Part shown: positions 17,746-26,450 of the stretch, one piece after another
How the letters are laid out: each line of letters starts with the position of its first letter
How positions within the stretch are numbered: position 1 is the stretch's first letter
DNA from: Bradyrhizobium guangxiense
GTDB lineage: Bacteria; Pseudomonadota; Alphaproteobacteria; Rhizobiales; Xanthobacteraceae
Direction: 5' to 3'
Assembly (NCBI RefSeq): GCF_004114915.1
Contig: NZ_CP022219.1
Coordinates: 4,742,501-4,806,500, forward strand
Length of the DNA: 64,000 bases
Program-made: the position numbers and the translations under genes
The notes under the pieces: model-generated
What the model was told of the DNA's origin: nothing
Seen by the model: only the letters and a program-made list of their open reading frames with translations
The model's database searches: none

Positions 17746-18590
17746 GCAGCATCACCACGCAAGACGCCCCGCGCGGCTTCTCGGCCAGCGAATACATGAC
17801 CTGCCTCACCGGCATCGTCTGGCGCGAGGGCCTGCGCTTCCTGCATCAGCGCGAGCGCTTCGTCTCGGCGCTGGTGCGGCCGCTGGTGTGGCTGTTCATC
17901 TTTGCCGCCGGCTTCCGTCAGGTGCTCGGCATCTCCATCATCCCTCCTTACGAGACCTATATCCTCTACGAGGTCTATATCGCGCCCGGGCTGATGGCGA
18001 TGATCCAGCTCTTCAACGGCATGCAATCCTCGCTGTCGATGGTCTACGACCGCGAGATGGGCAACATGCGTACGCTCTTGGTGAGCCCGTTGCCGCGCGG
18101 GTTCCTGCTGTTCTGCAAGCTGCTGGCGGGCACCGCGGTGTCGCTGCTCCAGGTCTATGCGTTTCTCCTGATCGCCTGGTTCTGGGATATCCCCCCGCCG
18201 TCATCGGGCTATCTCACCGTGCTGCCGGCGCTGATCCTGTCCGGGCTGATGCTGGGCTCGCTCGGCATGCTGATCTCCTCCGGCATCAAGCAGCTTGAAA
18301 ACTTCGCCGGGGTGATGAATTTCGTCATTTTCCCGATGTTTTTCGCCTCCTCCGCGCTCTACCCGCTCTGGCGGGTGCAGGAAGGCAGTCCCTATCTGTA
18401 CTATCTCTGCGAGGCCAATCCGTTCACCCATGCGGTCGAGCTGATACGTTTTGCGCTCTACGGGCAAATCAACTGGATCTCGCTGGCGGTGGTCGCGGCT
18501 TGCACAATCGTCTTCATGATCGGCGCAATTCTGGCCTATGATCCCTCGCGCGGGCTGGCGCGACGTGGGCCTGCAGGAGGCGAAGGATGA
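17742..18590 (+). CDS. lutF: ABC-2-type permease, PQQ/lanthanide system (LutF-like)
   Basis: A 282-residue inner-membrane protein of the ABC-2 family with about six transmembrane segments (for example LVWLFIFAAGF, GFLLFCKLLAGTAVSLLQVYAFLLIAWF, FVIFPMFFASSALYPLW, WISLAVVAACTIVFMIGAILAY). ABC-2 permeases usually export, so despite a nearby binding protein the direction of transport is uncertain. Coupled by 4-base overlaps to the genes on each side. Confidence 0.88.
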   Translation: MSSITTQDAPRGFSASEYMTCLTGIVWREGLRFLHQRERFVSALVRPLVWLFIFAAGFRQVLGISIIPPYETYILYEVYIAPGLMAMIQLFNGMQSSLSMVYDREMGNMRTLLVSPLPRGFLLFCKLLAGTAVSLLQVYAFLLIAWFWDIPPPSSGYLTVLPALILSGLMLGSLGMLISSGIKQLENFAGVMNFVIFPMFFASSALYPLWRVQEGSPYLYYLCEANPFTHAVELIRFALYGQINWISLAVVAACTIVFMIGAILAYDPSRGLARRGPAGGEG

Positions 18591-19195
18591 AGGTTCTAGC
18601 GATGGCTGCTCTGGCGCTCGCGCTGTCGGGCACGGCCGCCGGCGCGGCCGATCCGCGCTACCCCAATTGGCCCTGCCCGCAAGCCAAGGTGCCGGAGATC
18701 TCGCTTGCCGCCGTCTGGGCCGGTCCTGCGCTCGACGACGCCGAGACCAAATGGAAGAACGATACGAAAATCACCGCGCTGGTCGCGAAACTGTCGGCGC
18801 GCAAGACGCCGATCGACGAGGCCGAGAAGTCGGTGAAAGACTTTTTGGCCGCCTCTTCCGCCGACAAGACCGCCAACGCAAAGCTGTTGTTCGCCGGCCT
18901 GTTCGACACGCTCAACGCCCAGCGTTCGCAGGTCATGAACGGGCTCGAACGCGTCAGCCGCAAGCAGCGCGAGGCCGCCGACAAGATCCGCGAGGAGACG
19001 ATACAGCTGCAGGCGCTTCAGGGCGCCACGCCGCGCGACGAGGCCAAGGTCGAGGCGCTCGGCAACGAGCTGATCTGGAAGACCCGCATTTTCGAGGACC
19101 GCAACAAGGTGGTGCGGTTCGTCTGCGAGGTTCCAACCACGATCGACCAGCGCCTGTTCGCGCTCGGCCGCGTGATCCAGCAGGAAATGGAATAG
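18587..19195 (+). CDS. Exported helical protein of the PQQ/lanthanide ABC cluster (LutG-like position)
   Basis: A 202-residue exported protein: signal MKVLAMAALALALSGTAAGAA, then YPNWPCPQAKVPEISLAAVW and a long Lys/Glu-rich helical region (SARKTPIDEAEKSVKDFLA; LNAQRSQVMNGLERVSRKQREAADKI) ending in FVCEVPTTIDQRLFALGRVI. Two Cys may pair. It is the last gene of the lutA-like operon and occupies the place of the exported LutG protein of Methylorubrum. Function unknown. Confidence 0.75.
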   Translation: MKVLAMAALALALSGTAAGAADPRYPNWPCPQAKVPEISLAAVWAGPALDDAETKWKNDTKITALVAKLSARKTPIDEAEKSVKDFLAASSADKTANAKLLFAGLFDTLNAQRSQVMNGLERVSRKQREAADKIREETIQLQALQGATPRDEAKVEALGNELIWKTRIFEDRNKVVRFVCEVPTTIDQRLFALGRVIQQEME

Positions 19196-19323
19196 GATTC
19201 GCATCACTGGCCCGGCGCGACAGGTTCCCGGATCGCGTGGTTAACCTTTGCCCTGCTATCTGCCGGAACCAAATCGATCTAGGATGGCTTGTCGAAGTGA
19301 ACTCCAGACGTCGGGAGGCCTCG

Positions 19324-19626
19324 ATGGGAACCACAAGATTCATGTTCGCGGGCGCAGCCGCCCTCAGCATGCTCGCAACCAGCGCCCTTGCTGACGACAT
19401 GACCGGGATGATCACGCGGATCGACCGGCTCAACGGCACGATCTCGATCCAGGAGACGCAAAAAGGGACGGTCGGCGCCAGTGCAGGCAGCGCCGGCGCG
19501 CTGCAGGAGTACAAGGCCAAGGACGCCGCGATGCTGGAGGCCGTCCATGCCGGCGACAGGGTGACCTATTCTGCGACCGAGGCCAATGGCACGGGCACGC
19601 TGACGAAGTTGGAGAAGCAGAAGTAG
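19324..19626 (+). CDS. Small exported DUF1344-type protein
   Basis: A 100-residue protein with a signal peptide (AAALSMLATSALA|DD) and a small OB-like mature domain: MTGMITRIDRLNGTISIQ, followed by VHAGDRVTYSATEANGTGTLTKLEKQK. This matches the DUF1344 pattern of rhizobial periplasmic proteins. It is 128 bases downstream of the exported LutG-like gene, so may have its own promoter. No function known. Confidence 0.75.
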   Translation: MGTTRFMFAGAAALSMLATSALADDMTGMITRIDRLNGTISIQETQKGTVGASAGSAGALQEYKAKDAAMLEAVHAGDRVTYSATEANGTGTLTKLEKQK

Positions 19627-19669
19627 GCGAGGCACTTTCTGGCGCCGCGATCGCAGAGCCCCAACACGC

Positions 19670-20227
19670 TTATTGCTCGGGGCGCGGCTCGGGCTCGGCC
19701 GCGTCGGTTGGAAGCCTGGCGCGTTCCCAGCCGTCGGTGCCGTCGGGGTACCACGCGACGTTGGAATAGCCATAGGCCAGCGCGCGCTTGGCCGCGTTCC
19801 AGGACATCCAGCAATCGGCGAGGCAATAGATCACCAGCAGCGCGGCCTTGTCGCCGCCCGAGACGCGGGCGAGACCGCGCTGGAAATAATCCTCCATGGC
19901 CGGCGGCAAACTGCCGTAACCGGTATCCGGCAGCCAGACACTGCCCGGAATGTTCCTGCGCGGCGCATCGCGCCACACCGTGCCTCCCGGCAGGTTCTTC
20001 GGCTTCGGCGGCCGCGGCAGCACGTCGACGAACGCACCGCTCCTGGCGCGCCAGATCGCTTCGGCCTCCGAGGTGGCGAGCACGCGCGCGCCGGCCAGCG
20101 TCGCCGGCACCGGTGCGCGATAATTGTCGGTGCGATAGCCTTCGGGCTCGAACGGCTCCTGCTGCTGCGCGAACGCCGGCACCGCGAACGCGGCAGCGAC
20201 GAGTGCCGCGGCAAGAGGCCGTCTCAT
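19670..20227 (-). CDS. PQQ-dependent catabolism-associated CXXCW-motif protein
   Basis: A 185-residue exported rhodanese-like protein (signal to about AFA|QQQ). The diagnostic motif is YCLADCWMSWNAAKRAL, i.e. CxxCW, and the N-terminal YRTDNYRAPVPATLAGARVL is typical of the family. Members always accompany PQQ dehydrogenases and probably handle redox or sulfur chemistry in the periplasm. Its start overlaps the stop of the MoxJ-like gene upstream by four bases, so the two form an operon. Confidence 0.9.
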   Translation of the reverse strand: MRRPLAAALVAAAFAVPAFAQQQEPFEPEGYRTDNYRAPVPATLAGARVLATSEAEAIWRARSGAFVDVLPRPPKPKNLPGGTVWRDAPRRNIPGSVWLPDTGYGSLPPAMEDYFQRGLARVSGGDKAALLVIYCLADCWMSWNAAKRALAYGYSNVAWYPDGTDGWERARLPTDAAEPEPRPEQ

Positions 20228-21105
20228 GGCGTCTTCTTGGCCGTCTCCGCACTGAGCGGCCGGTCGCTCTCGTCGAGCAGTGGTACACCGAAATCGACCA
20301 GGATCTTGTTGATCTCGCCCTGGTTCTCCTGGATCAGCTTGTTGAGCTGTCGCTTCCAGTTCTGGTCGGCGGGGCGCACGCCCATGCCGATGCGATAGAC
20401 CAGCTTCGGCCCCGTGGTTTCCTTCACCAGCGGCGTGACATGAAGCGAGCCGACTTTCTTCGCGTAGTAGCCGGCCATGGGCCCCCACAGCACGCCGGCA
20501 TCGATCTTGCCCGCAGCGAGGTCGTCGATCATGGCCTGCGCCGAATTGTCGTAGCGCGTGTCGATCATGAGCGGATAGGGCTTGGCATCGCCCATCAGGC
20601 CGGCAAGGGCCATGTTGGTCGCCGGTGGCGTTCCGGCGACGATGCCGACATGCCTGCCCTTCAACTTCGGATCCTCGAGCGTATCGACGTCCTCGAGCCC
20701 GCTGCCGGCCTTGGCAACCAGCGCATAGGTCGTGCGGTAATAGGGATTGGTGCCCTGGACGACGTCATCGCCCTGCGGGAAGCCCATGATGACGTCGCAG
20801 CGATGCGCACCCAGCGTCATGCGCACGAAGCCGGTGGCCTGCGGGAAGAAGACGTAATCGAGCTTCTTTTTGAGCTTGTCGGCAAACAGCTCCGCCAGCT
20901 TGTTCTCGAACCCCTCGCCCTTCTCGTTCGAGAACGGCAGATTGCGGGGATCGGCGCAGACGCGCAGCACGTTCGGGTCGACCAGCTCGAATGAGAGATC
21001 GCCGCTGTCCTTGGTCTGCGCCACGGCGATGTCACCGAGCGCACAGGACGCAACCAGGACCGAGAGTGAAAACAACCAGCGACGATGTCGTCCGGCCTCC
21101 GTCAT
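20224..21105 (-). CDS. Quinoprotein dehydrogenase-associated periplasmic binding protein (MoxJ/XoxJ-like)
   Basis: A 293-residue exported solute-binding fold (SBP_bac_3 type): LRVCADPRNLPFSNEKGEGFENKLAELFADKL, DVIMGFPQGDD, GRHVGIVAGTPPATNM and DAGVLWGPMAGYYAKK. This is the quinoprotein-associated family that includes MxaJ/XoxJ, thought to help activate or mature the dehydrogenase rather than feed a transporter. Start chosen at the ATG preceded by GAGGAAGCGCG. A second XoxJ-type gene lies at 31.3 kb, so the locus has two paralogues. Confidence 0.9.
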   Translation of the reverse strand: MTEAGRHRRWLFSLSVLVASCALGDIAVAQTKDSGDLSFELVDPNVLRVCADPRNLPFSNEKGEGFENKLAELFADKLKKKLDYVFFPQATGFVRMTLGAHRCDVIMGFPQGDDVVQGTNPYYRTTYALVAKAGSGLEDVDTLEDPKLKGRHVGIVAGTPPATNMALAGLMGDAKPYPLMIDTRYDNSAQAMIDDLAAGKIDAGVLWGPMAGYYAKKVGSLHVTPLVKETTGPKLVYRIGMGVRPADQNWKRQLNKLIQENQGEINKILVDFGVPLLDESDRPLSAETAKKTP

Positions 21106-21231
21106 CGCGCTTCCTCCACGTTTTGTCTGAATGCTATCCATGCAACGCATGACGCGCCATGATTGCCAAACTTTGCTGGCTTTGACTTGTTGCAGTGCAA
21201 CGCGACGAACCCTTTGAACTGAGGCGGAAAA

Positions 21232-22158
21232 GTGTCTCGCATCGCTCGAGTGATCGCAGCCTTGTCCCTGCTGGGGACAGCAACGCTAGCACGGGCCGGA
21301 GCGGCCGAATTGCCTGTGAGCGAAGTGGCACCGGGAATCTTCGTACACTCCGGGACCATCGCCCTGATGAACCGCGAGAATGAGGGCGACATTGCCAATG
21401 TCGGCTTCATCGTGGGCGATGACGCCGTGGCCGTCATCGACACCGGCGGCAGCTTGCGCGAAGGCGAGGCCCTGCTGGCCGCCGTGCGGGCCCGTACGCC
21501 CAAGCCGATCCGCTATGTCATCAACACCCACGGCCACCCCGACCACGTCTTCGGCAACGCGGCCTTCGCCGCGACAGACACGACCTTCGTCGGCCACAGC
21601 AAGCTGCCGCAGGCGCTCGCAACGCGCGGCCCCTATTATCTCGACAATTTTCGCCGCATCATGGGCAGCGAGTTGATCGATCCCGTGAAGATCGTTGCGC
21701 CAAGCCTGCTGGTTTCGGACACGATCACGCTCGATCTCGGATCGCGCCGCCTGACCTTGCGCGCCTGGCGGGCCGGGCATAGCGACAGCGATGTCACCGT
21801 CTACGACGAGATGACCAAGACCCTGTTCACGGGCGACCTCGTCTTTCTCCGCCACATTCCGGTCATGGACGGGAGCATCCGCGGCTGGCTCGACACGTTG
21901 AAGGAATTGGAGACCATCCCCGCGCAACGTGTCGTTCCCGGTCACGGCCCCGTGAGTGACTGGCCCGCCGCGTTGAGCGACGAACGGCGCTACCTGTCAA
22001 CGCTGCTGTCCGACGTTCGCGCACTGAACAAGAGCGGGGAGCCGATCCGGGCCGCCGCTGACAAGGCGGCTGCCGGGGAGCGGCCGCGCTGGGAGCTGTT
22101 CAGCGACTACAACGCCCGCAACGCAACTGCAGCATTCTCGGAAATTGAATGGGAGTAG
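21232..22158 (+). CDS. Quinoprotein relay system zinc metallohydrolase
   Basis: A 308-residue exported metallo-beta-lactamase-fold protein (signal ending ARA|GAAE). Zinc-binding motif H100-G-H-P-D-H105 and later H in WRAGHSDSD and VVPGHGPVSDW are intact. It belongs to the SoxH-related family found beside quinoprotein dehydrogenases and SoxYZ-like carriers, proposed to act in a periplasmic sulfur relay. GTG start, preceded by GAGGCGG. Divergent from the MoxJ-like/CXXCW operon and followed by the SoxYZ-like gene. Confidence 0.87.
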   Translation: MSRIARVIAALSLLGTATLARAGAAELPVSEVAPGIFVHSGTIALMNRENEGDIANVGFIVGDDAVAVIDTGGSLREGEALLAAVRARTPKPIRYVINTHGHPDHVFGNAAFAATDTTFVGHSKLPQALATRGPYYLDNFRRIMGSELIDPVKIVAPSLLVSDTITLDLGSRRLTLRAWRAGHSDSDVTVYDEMTKTLFTGDLVFLRHIPVMDGSIRGWLDTLKELETIPAQRVVPGHGPVSDWPAALSDERRYLSTLLSDVRALNKSGEPIRAAADKAAAGERPRWELFSDYNARNATAAFSEIEWE

Positions 22159-22235
22159 CTGGCGCGCTACGATAGGCGCTGGCGATCAGCTTCGCTGACC
22201 CCGGGACGAGATCAGATGCGCTGACTCGGAGGATC

Positions 22236-23060
22236 ATGACCATGACCCGATCGACACGCCGCCTGCCCTTGATTGCCGCATTGCTCGGCATCGCCTTCGT
22301 CGCGTCCGCGCAGGCTGAAGAGGCCTACGATCCCTGGCCGGGCCTGGTGCAGGACATCTTCAATAACCGTCCGATGAACGACGGCAGCGCCGTCATCGGC
22401 ATCGAGATGCCGTATCGCGCAGAGGACGCGGCGATCGTGCCGGTGACCTTGCGCAGCAGGCTGTCGCCGGCAGATAGCCGCCGGATCCGTTCGATCACGC
22501 TCGTGATCGATCGTAACCCGGCGCCGATGGCGGCGAAGTTCGAGCTCGGCTCCGATGCCAATGTCACGGAGATCTCGACGCGCGTCCGCGTCAACAATTA
22601 CACCGATGTCCATGCGGTGGCCGAGCTCAGCGACGGCCAGCTCTATGTCTCGAAAGTCTATGTGAAGGCCTCGGGCGGCTGCTCGGCGCCGGCGGGAAAG
22701 AACGCCGAGGAGGCGCAGAACCGGCTCGGCCAGATGCGCTACCGGCAATTTGCGCGCGAGGAGGCGCCGGCGAGCCGCATCCGCGAAGCGCAGATCATGA
22801 TCGGCCACCCCAACAATTCCGGCCTGCAGATGGACCAGGTCACGCAGCTCTATATTCCCGCCTTCTTTATCAACCAGCTGAAGCTGACGCAGGACGACAG
22901 CCCCGTGCTGTCGATGGAGGGCGGTATCTCGATCTCGGAAGATCCCAATCTGCGCTTCACCTACGTGTCCAACGGCGCCAAGCGTTTCCGCGCGGAAGCA
23001 AGGGACACGGAGGGACACGTGTTCCGCAACGAGTGGGACGTGGAGAAGTCCGGGACTTAA
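22236..23060 (+). CDS. Quinoprotein dehydrogenase-associated SoxYZ-like carrier
   Basis: A 274-residue exported fusion of SoxY-like (to about residue 155) and SoxZ-like (from about 180, SRIREAQIMIGHPNNSGLQMD) domains. The carrier Cys is in KASGGCSAPAGK, standing where SoxY has its C-terminal swinging-arm GGCGG. In this fused family the Cys is internal. It probably carries a thiol-bound intermediate acted on by the neighbouring metallohydrolase. Same strand, 77 bases apart. Confidence 0.88.
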   Translation: MTMTRSTRRLPLIAALLGIAFVASAQAEEAYDPWPGLVQDIFNNRPMNDGSAVIGIEMPYRAEDAAIVPVTLRSRLSPADSRRIRSITLVIDRNPAPMAAKFELGSDANVTEISTRVRVNNYTDVHAVAELSDGQLYVSKVYVKASGGCSAPAGKNAEEAQNRLGQMRYRQFAREEAPASRIREAQIMIGHPNNSGLQMDQVTQLYIPAFFINQLKLTQDDSPVLSMEGGISISEDPNLRFTYVSNGAKRFRAEARDTEGHVFRNEWDVEKSGT

Positions 23061-23070
23061 TAGTCACGCC

Positions 23071-23149
23071 GTCATTCCGGGGCGATGCGAAGCATCGGAC
23101 CCGGAATCTCGAGATTCCGGGTCTGGTCCTTCGGACCATCCGGAATGAC
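23071..23149. repeat. Multi-hairpin dispersed palindromic repeat
   Basis: Outer arms GTCATTCCGG and CCGGAATGAC enclose three nested hairpins: CGATGC-GAA-GCATCG, a perfect 22-bp palindrome centred on CTCGAG, and TGGTCC-TTC-GGACCA. This is a common Bradyrhizobium intergenic element. It separates the convergent SoxYZ-like gene and the small exported protein and probably ends both transcripts. Confidence 0.75.
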
Positions 23150-23158
23150 AGAGCTAGA

Positions 23159-23518
23159 TCAAAAACACCTCACCTCGGCTTCCGCCTGCGCGCGCCGCAA
23201 ATCGTTCACCGCCGAGTTCGCCTGCTCCGAGGTGCGGAACTGGACGCCGAGATTGCCGCGGACCTGCGACATGCTGAGCGCGGTCTCCGCGGTAACATAG
23301 CGCTCATAGGGGACGATCGAGGCCACCACGTCGATCGAGCAGGAGCATTGCTCGATCGATTGCCGGCTCTCGCCATTCGCCTTCATGCAGCCATAGACGT
23401 ACTCCGCGCGCGCCGACGTGGGATAATCATTGGCGTCCTCGGCCCGCGCCACGCATCCCGTCGCCGCCAGCACCGTCAATGCGGCGACAATCGGTCGTAG
23501 CTGTCCAGCCCATTTCAT
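23159..23518 (-). CDS. Small exported Cys-containing protein
   Basis: A 119-residue protein with a signal peptide (VAALTVLAATGCVARA); ATGC could be a weak lipobox. The mature part has four cysteines (GCMKANG, EQCSCSID and the penultimate Cys of the C-terminus) without a CxxCH heme motif. Start was set at the ATG seven bases after GGGAGG. No family name is recognised; it may be another quinoprotein-cluster accessory, but only position suggests this. Confidence 0.6.
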   Translation of the reverse strand: MKWAGQLRPIVAALTVLAATGCVARAEDANDYPTSARAEYVYGCMKANGESRQSIEQCSCSIDVVASIVPYERYVTAETALSMSQVRGNLGVQFRTSEQANSAVNDLRRAQAEAEVRCF

Positions 23519-23605
23519 GCGCATCCTCCCGCTGGTTGCGATCAAAGCTATGCTATGCGTATTGTCCTGAAAAGCACTCTGTCAGAGGAAACGGCTCACA
23601 AGGTG

Positions 23606-24604
23606 ATGAGAGCACTTGGTGTGATGAGGGCATTTGGTCGAACATTGGCGCTTGCGACGACGCTGGCGCTGACGCTGGTCGCACCAAGCCGTGCCGCGGA
23701 TACGATCCGCCTTGCCGTGCAGAAAACCGGAACATTCTCCTGGGAGCTGGCCGCAATCCGCGCGAGCGGCCTCGACAAGGAGGCGGACCTCGCGCTGGAG
23801 GTCACCGAGCTCGCGAGCACGGAGGCCGGCAAGATCGCGATGCGCGCAGGCAGCGCCGACATCATCCTGTCGGACTGGCTGTGGGTGTCGCGCGAGCGGG
23901 CGCTCGGTGCCAAGCTGACCTTCTATCCCTACTCCAGTGCGCTCGGCGCGGTAATGGTACCGGCGTCATCGCCGATCAAGACGCTCGCCGACCTCAAGGG
24001 CCGCAAGCTCGCCGTCGCCGGCGGGGCGATCGACAAGAGCTGGCTGCTGCTGCAGGCGCGCATGAAGCAGGACGGCATCGACCTTAAGTCGGAGGCGACC
24101 ATCGCCTATGGCGCCCCGTCTTTGATCGCCGCCAAGGCGCTCGACGGCGAGATGGATGCGAGCCTCAATTTCTGGAATTTCTGCGCCCAGCTCGAGGCCA
24201 AGGGTTTTAGGCGCCTCGCCGGGATCGAAGAGATCTTGCCGAAGCTCGGCGCCAAGGGCGCGGTCTCGGCTGTCGGCTACGTCTTCGACGAGCGTTGGGC
24301 CGCGAGCCATCGCGACGCCGTGGCACGCTTCATCGCCATGACCCGCAAGGCCAAGCAATTGCTCGTGACCTCGGATGCGGCCTGGGACCAGATCGCGCCG
24401 CTGACCGGCACGAGCGATGCCACCCTGCTCAAGACTTATCGCGACCGCTACCGCGACGGTATTCCGCGCCGGAGCATCAACGACGAGGAACAGGACGCGC
24501 GCGTGCTCTATCGCGTGCTCGCCGAGATCGGCGGCCGCGACCTCGTCGGCCCCGCAGCCGAGCTCGACTCCGGCACGTTCTATCACGCAGTCCCCGGAGA
24601 CTGA
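23606..24604 (+). CDS. NitT/TauT-type ABC substrate-binding protein
   Basis: An exported binding protein (about 332 residues from the chosen ATG; the signal includes FGRTLALATTLALTLVAPSRA). DTIRLAVQKTGTFSWELAAIRASGLDKEADLALEV, GSADIILSDWLWVSRER and GRKLAVAGGAIDKSWLLLQA are characteristic of the SsuA/TauA fold. An upstream ATG is possible. It heads a three-gene importer (permease and ATPase overlap or nearly abut). Ligand unknown: sulfonates, nitrate and taurine are family precedents; location in a PQQ/lanthanide region leaves a related ligand open. Confidence 0.85.
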   Translation: MRALGVMRAFGRTLALATTLALTLVAPSRAADTIRLAVQKTGTFSWELAAIRASGLDKEADLALEVTELASTEAGKIAMRAGSADIILSDWLWVSRERALGAKLTFYPYSSALGAVMVPASSPIKTLADLKGRKLAVAGGAIDKSWLLLQARMKQDGIDLKSEATIAYGAPSLIAAKALDGEMDASLNFWNFCAQLEAKGFRRLAGIEEILPKLGAKGAVSAVGYVFDERWAASHRDAVARFIAMTRKAKQLLVTSDAAWDQIAPLTGTSDATLLKTYRDRYRDGIPRRSINDEEQDARVLYRVLAEIGGRDLVGPAAELDSGTFYHAVPGD

Positions 24605-24605
24605 G

Positions 24606-25343
24606 GTGCTGCGTCTTCTGTCGTTTACCCTGTTCCTCGCGATCTGGTGGACCGCCGCATTGTTCGTCGGCGGCGCAAAGCTGCCCTCCCCGCCGGCCGT
24701 GCTTCAGGTGATGATCGCGGAAGCATCAAGCGGCGCGCTGTTCCTGCATCTCGGCGCCACGCTGGCCCGCGTTGCGCTCGCCTTCACGTTGGCGATGTCG
24801 CTCGGCAGCGCCATCGGCTACCTGATGGGACGGGTCAAGCTGGCCGACCGGCTCGGGGATCCCTGGCTGATCCTGCTGCTCAACCTGCCCGCGCTGGTCG
24901 TGATCGTGCTGGCCTATATCTGGGCCGGCCTCACTGAGGCCGCCGCGATCGCGGCGATCGCCATCAACAAGCTGCCGACCGCGGTCGTCACCTTGCGCGA
25001 AGGCACCCGCGCGCTCGACCGCTCGCTCGACGAGATGGCGAGCGTGTTCGCGATGTCGCGCTGGCGCGCCTTCCGCCATGTCGTGCTGCCGCAGCTCGCG
25101 CCCTATATCGCGGCCGCCGCGCGCTCCGGACTGTCGCTGGTGTGGAAGATCGTGCTGGTCGCCGAGCTGCTCGGACGCCCGAACGGCGTCGGCTTCGAGA
25201 TCGGTGTTGCCTTCCAGCTGTTCGACACACCGCGGCTGCTCGCCTATTCGCTGACATTCGCCGCGGTCGTGCTCGTGATCGAAACCTTGCTGGTGCAGCC
25301 GTTCGAAGCCCGCGCAACACGGTGGCGGCCCCGTGCGGCTTGA
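24606..25343 (+). CDS. NitT/TauT-type ABC permease
   Basis: A 245-residue inner-membrane permease with a GTG start one base after the binding-protein stop. Five to six hydrophobic segments are visible and the EAA loop reads DEMASVFAMSRWRAFRHVVLPQLAPY. This is the SsuC/TauC type, forming a homodimeric channel. Its 3' end overlaps the ATPase start by 11 bases, showing tight coupling. Confidence 0.88.
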   Translation: MLRLLSFTLFLAIWWTAALFVGGAKLPSPPAVLQVMIAEASSGALFLHLGATLARVALAFTLAMSLGSAIGYLMGRVKLADRLGDPWLILLLNLPALVVIVLAYIWAGLTEAAAIAAIAINKLPTAVVTLREGTRALDRSLDEMASVFAMSRWRAFRHVVLPQLAPYIAAAARSGLSLVWKIVLVAELLGRPNGVGFEIGVAFQLFDTPRLLAYSLTFAAVVLVIETLLVQPFEARATRWRPRAA

Positions 25344-26043
25344 GGTCGACATCACAGGCAAGACCTTCAGGAGTGCCGCGGGCGGAACGCACGAGGTGCT
25401 GGCGCCGCTGAAATTCGCACTTTGCTCCGGCGAGGTCGGCGTGCTCATCGGTCCGTCCGGCTGCGGCAAGAGCACGATGCTGCGCATCATCCTCGGGCTC
25501 GACAGCGATTTCAGGGGTCGTATCGCGCGTCCGCCGCAGGCGCGGGTCGGCATGGTGTTCCAGGAGCCGCGGTTGTTGCCCTGGCGTTCGGTCGAGCAGA
25601 ATGTACGGCTGGCGGCGCCAGAGGTGACCGACGCGAAGCTGTCGGAGCTGTTCAGGATTCTGGAGCTGGAAGCCCACCGCAGCCACTTTCCCGGCGAGTT
25701 GTCGCTCGGCCTCGCCCGGCGCGTCGCGCTCGCCCGCGCCTTCGCCGTCGAGCCCGATCTCCTGGTGCTCGACGAGCCCCTCGCCTCGCTCGACGACGCG
25801 CTCGCCGGCCGCTTGCGCGACGAGATCGCGACGCTGGTGGCCAGCCGTCCGGTGATGACGTTGCTCGTCACCCACAGTCTCGATGACGCGGTGCGGCTCG
25901 GCGATCGCCTGTTCTTCCTGTCGCCGCGCCCCGCACGTATCGTACAGGAAGTGCCGATTGCCGTTCCGCGCGCGATGCGCAGCGAAGCCGCGCTCGGCAA
26001 GATCAGGGCCGAGCTCGCGGCCTTGCCGCTTGAATCGAAATGA
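25333..26043 (+). CDS. NitT/TauT-type ABC ATPase
   Basis: A 236-residue ATPase starting with GTG. Walker A GPSGCGKST, Q loop VFQEPRLLPWRSV, Walker B LLVLDEPLASLD and switch VTHSLDDAVRL are intact. The signature reads LSLGLARRVALARA instead of canonical LSGGQ(M/Q)QR, as seen in some members. Completes the importer with the two genes upstream. Confidence 0.9.
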   Translation: MRLEVDITGKTFRSAAGGTHEVLAPLKFALCSGEVGVLIGPSGCGKSTMLRIILGLDSDFRGRIARPPQARVGMVFQEPRLLPWRSVEQNVRLAAPEVTDAKLSELFRILELEAHRSHFPGELSLGLARRVALARAFAVEPDLLVLDEPLASLDDALAGRLRDEIATLVASRPVMTLLVTHSLDDAVRLGDRLFFLSPRPARIVQEVPIAVPRAMRSEAALGKIRAELAALPLESK

Positions 26044-26087
26044 AGACCCGTGGTCAACTGGGCCAATTCGTCGAGGGAGGTTCACCA

Positions 26088-26441
26088 ATGCGGCGTACGC
26101 TGATTGCGATCGGCATCCTCGTGGTCGCGGCGCCGGGCGCGGCGCTGGCGCAGGCCAAAGGCAAGGGCATAAGGCTCTGGAACCTGACGACGGAGACGAT
26201 CTCCGGCTTCCAGCTCTCACTCGCCGGCAAGACCGACTGGGGCCCGAACCAGTGCTTGAACGACAAGGACAAGGAAGTCGACCACGACGAGCGGCTGCGC
26301 ATCACCGGCGTCGAGCCCGGCCGCTACGACGCCAAGGTCGGCTATCCCAACGGACGCCAATGCGTCGTTCGCGACATCGAGATCAGGGCAGATGCGGTGT
26401 TTTCGATCGCCGACAAGGATTTGAAGGACTGCACCAAATAG
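26088..26441 (+). CDS. Small exported protein (117 aa)
   Basis: Start chosen at the ATG after GGGAGGTTCACCA. Signal peptide MRRTLIAIGILVVAAPGAALA, then a compact beta-rich domain (IRLWNLTTETISGFQLSLAG; GRYDAKVGYPNGRQCVVRDIEI) with three Cys and an acidic stretch LNDKDKEVDHDE. It resembles uncharacterised exported proteins of alphaproteobacteria. It lies 44 bases after the ABC ATPase and could be cotranscribed. Confidence 0.65.
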   Translation: MRRTLIAIGILVVAAPGAALAQAKGKGIRLWNLTTETISGFQLSLAGKTDWGPNQCLNDKDKEVDHDERLRITGVEPGRYDAKVGYPNGRQCVVRDIEIRADAVFSIADKDLKDCTK

Positions 26442-26450
26442 GGCGGCGTC

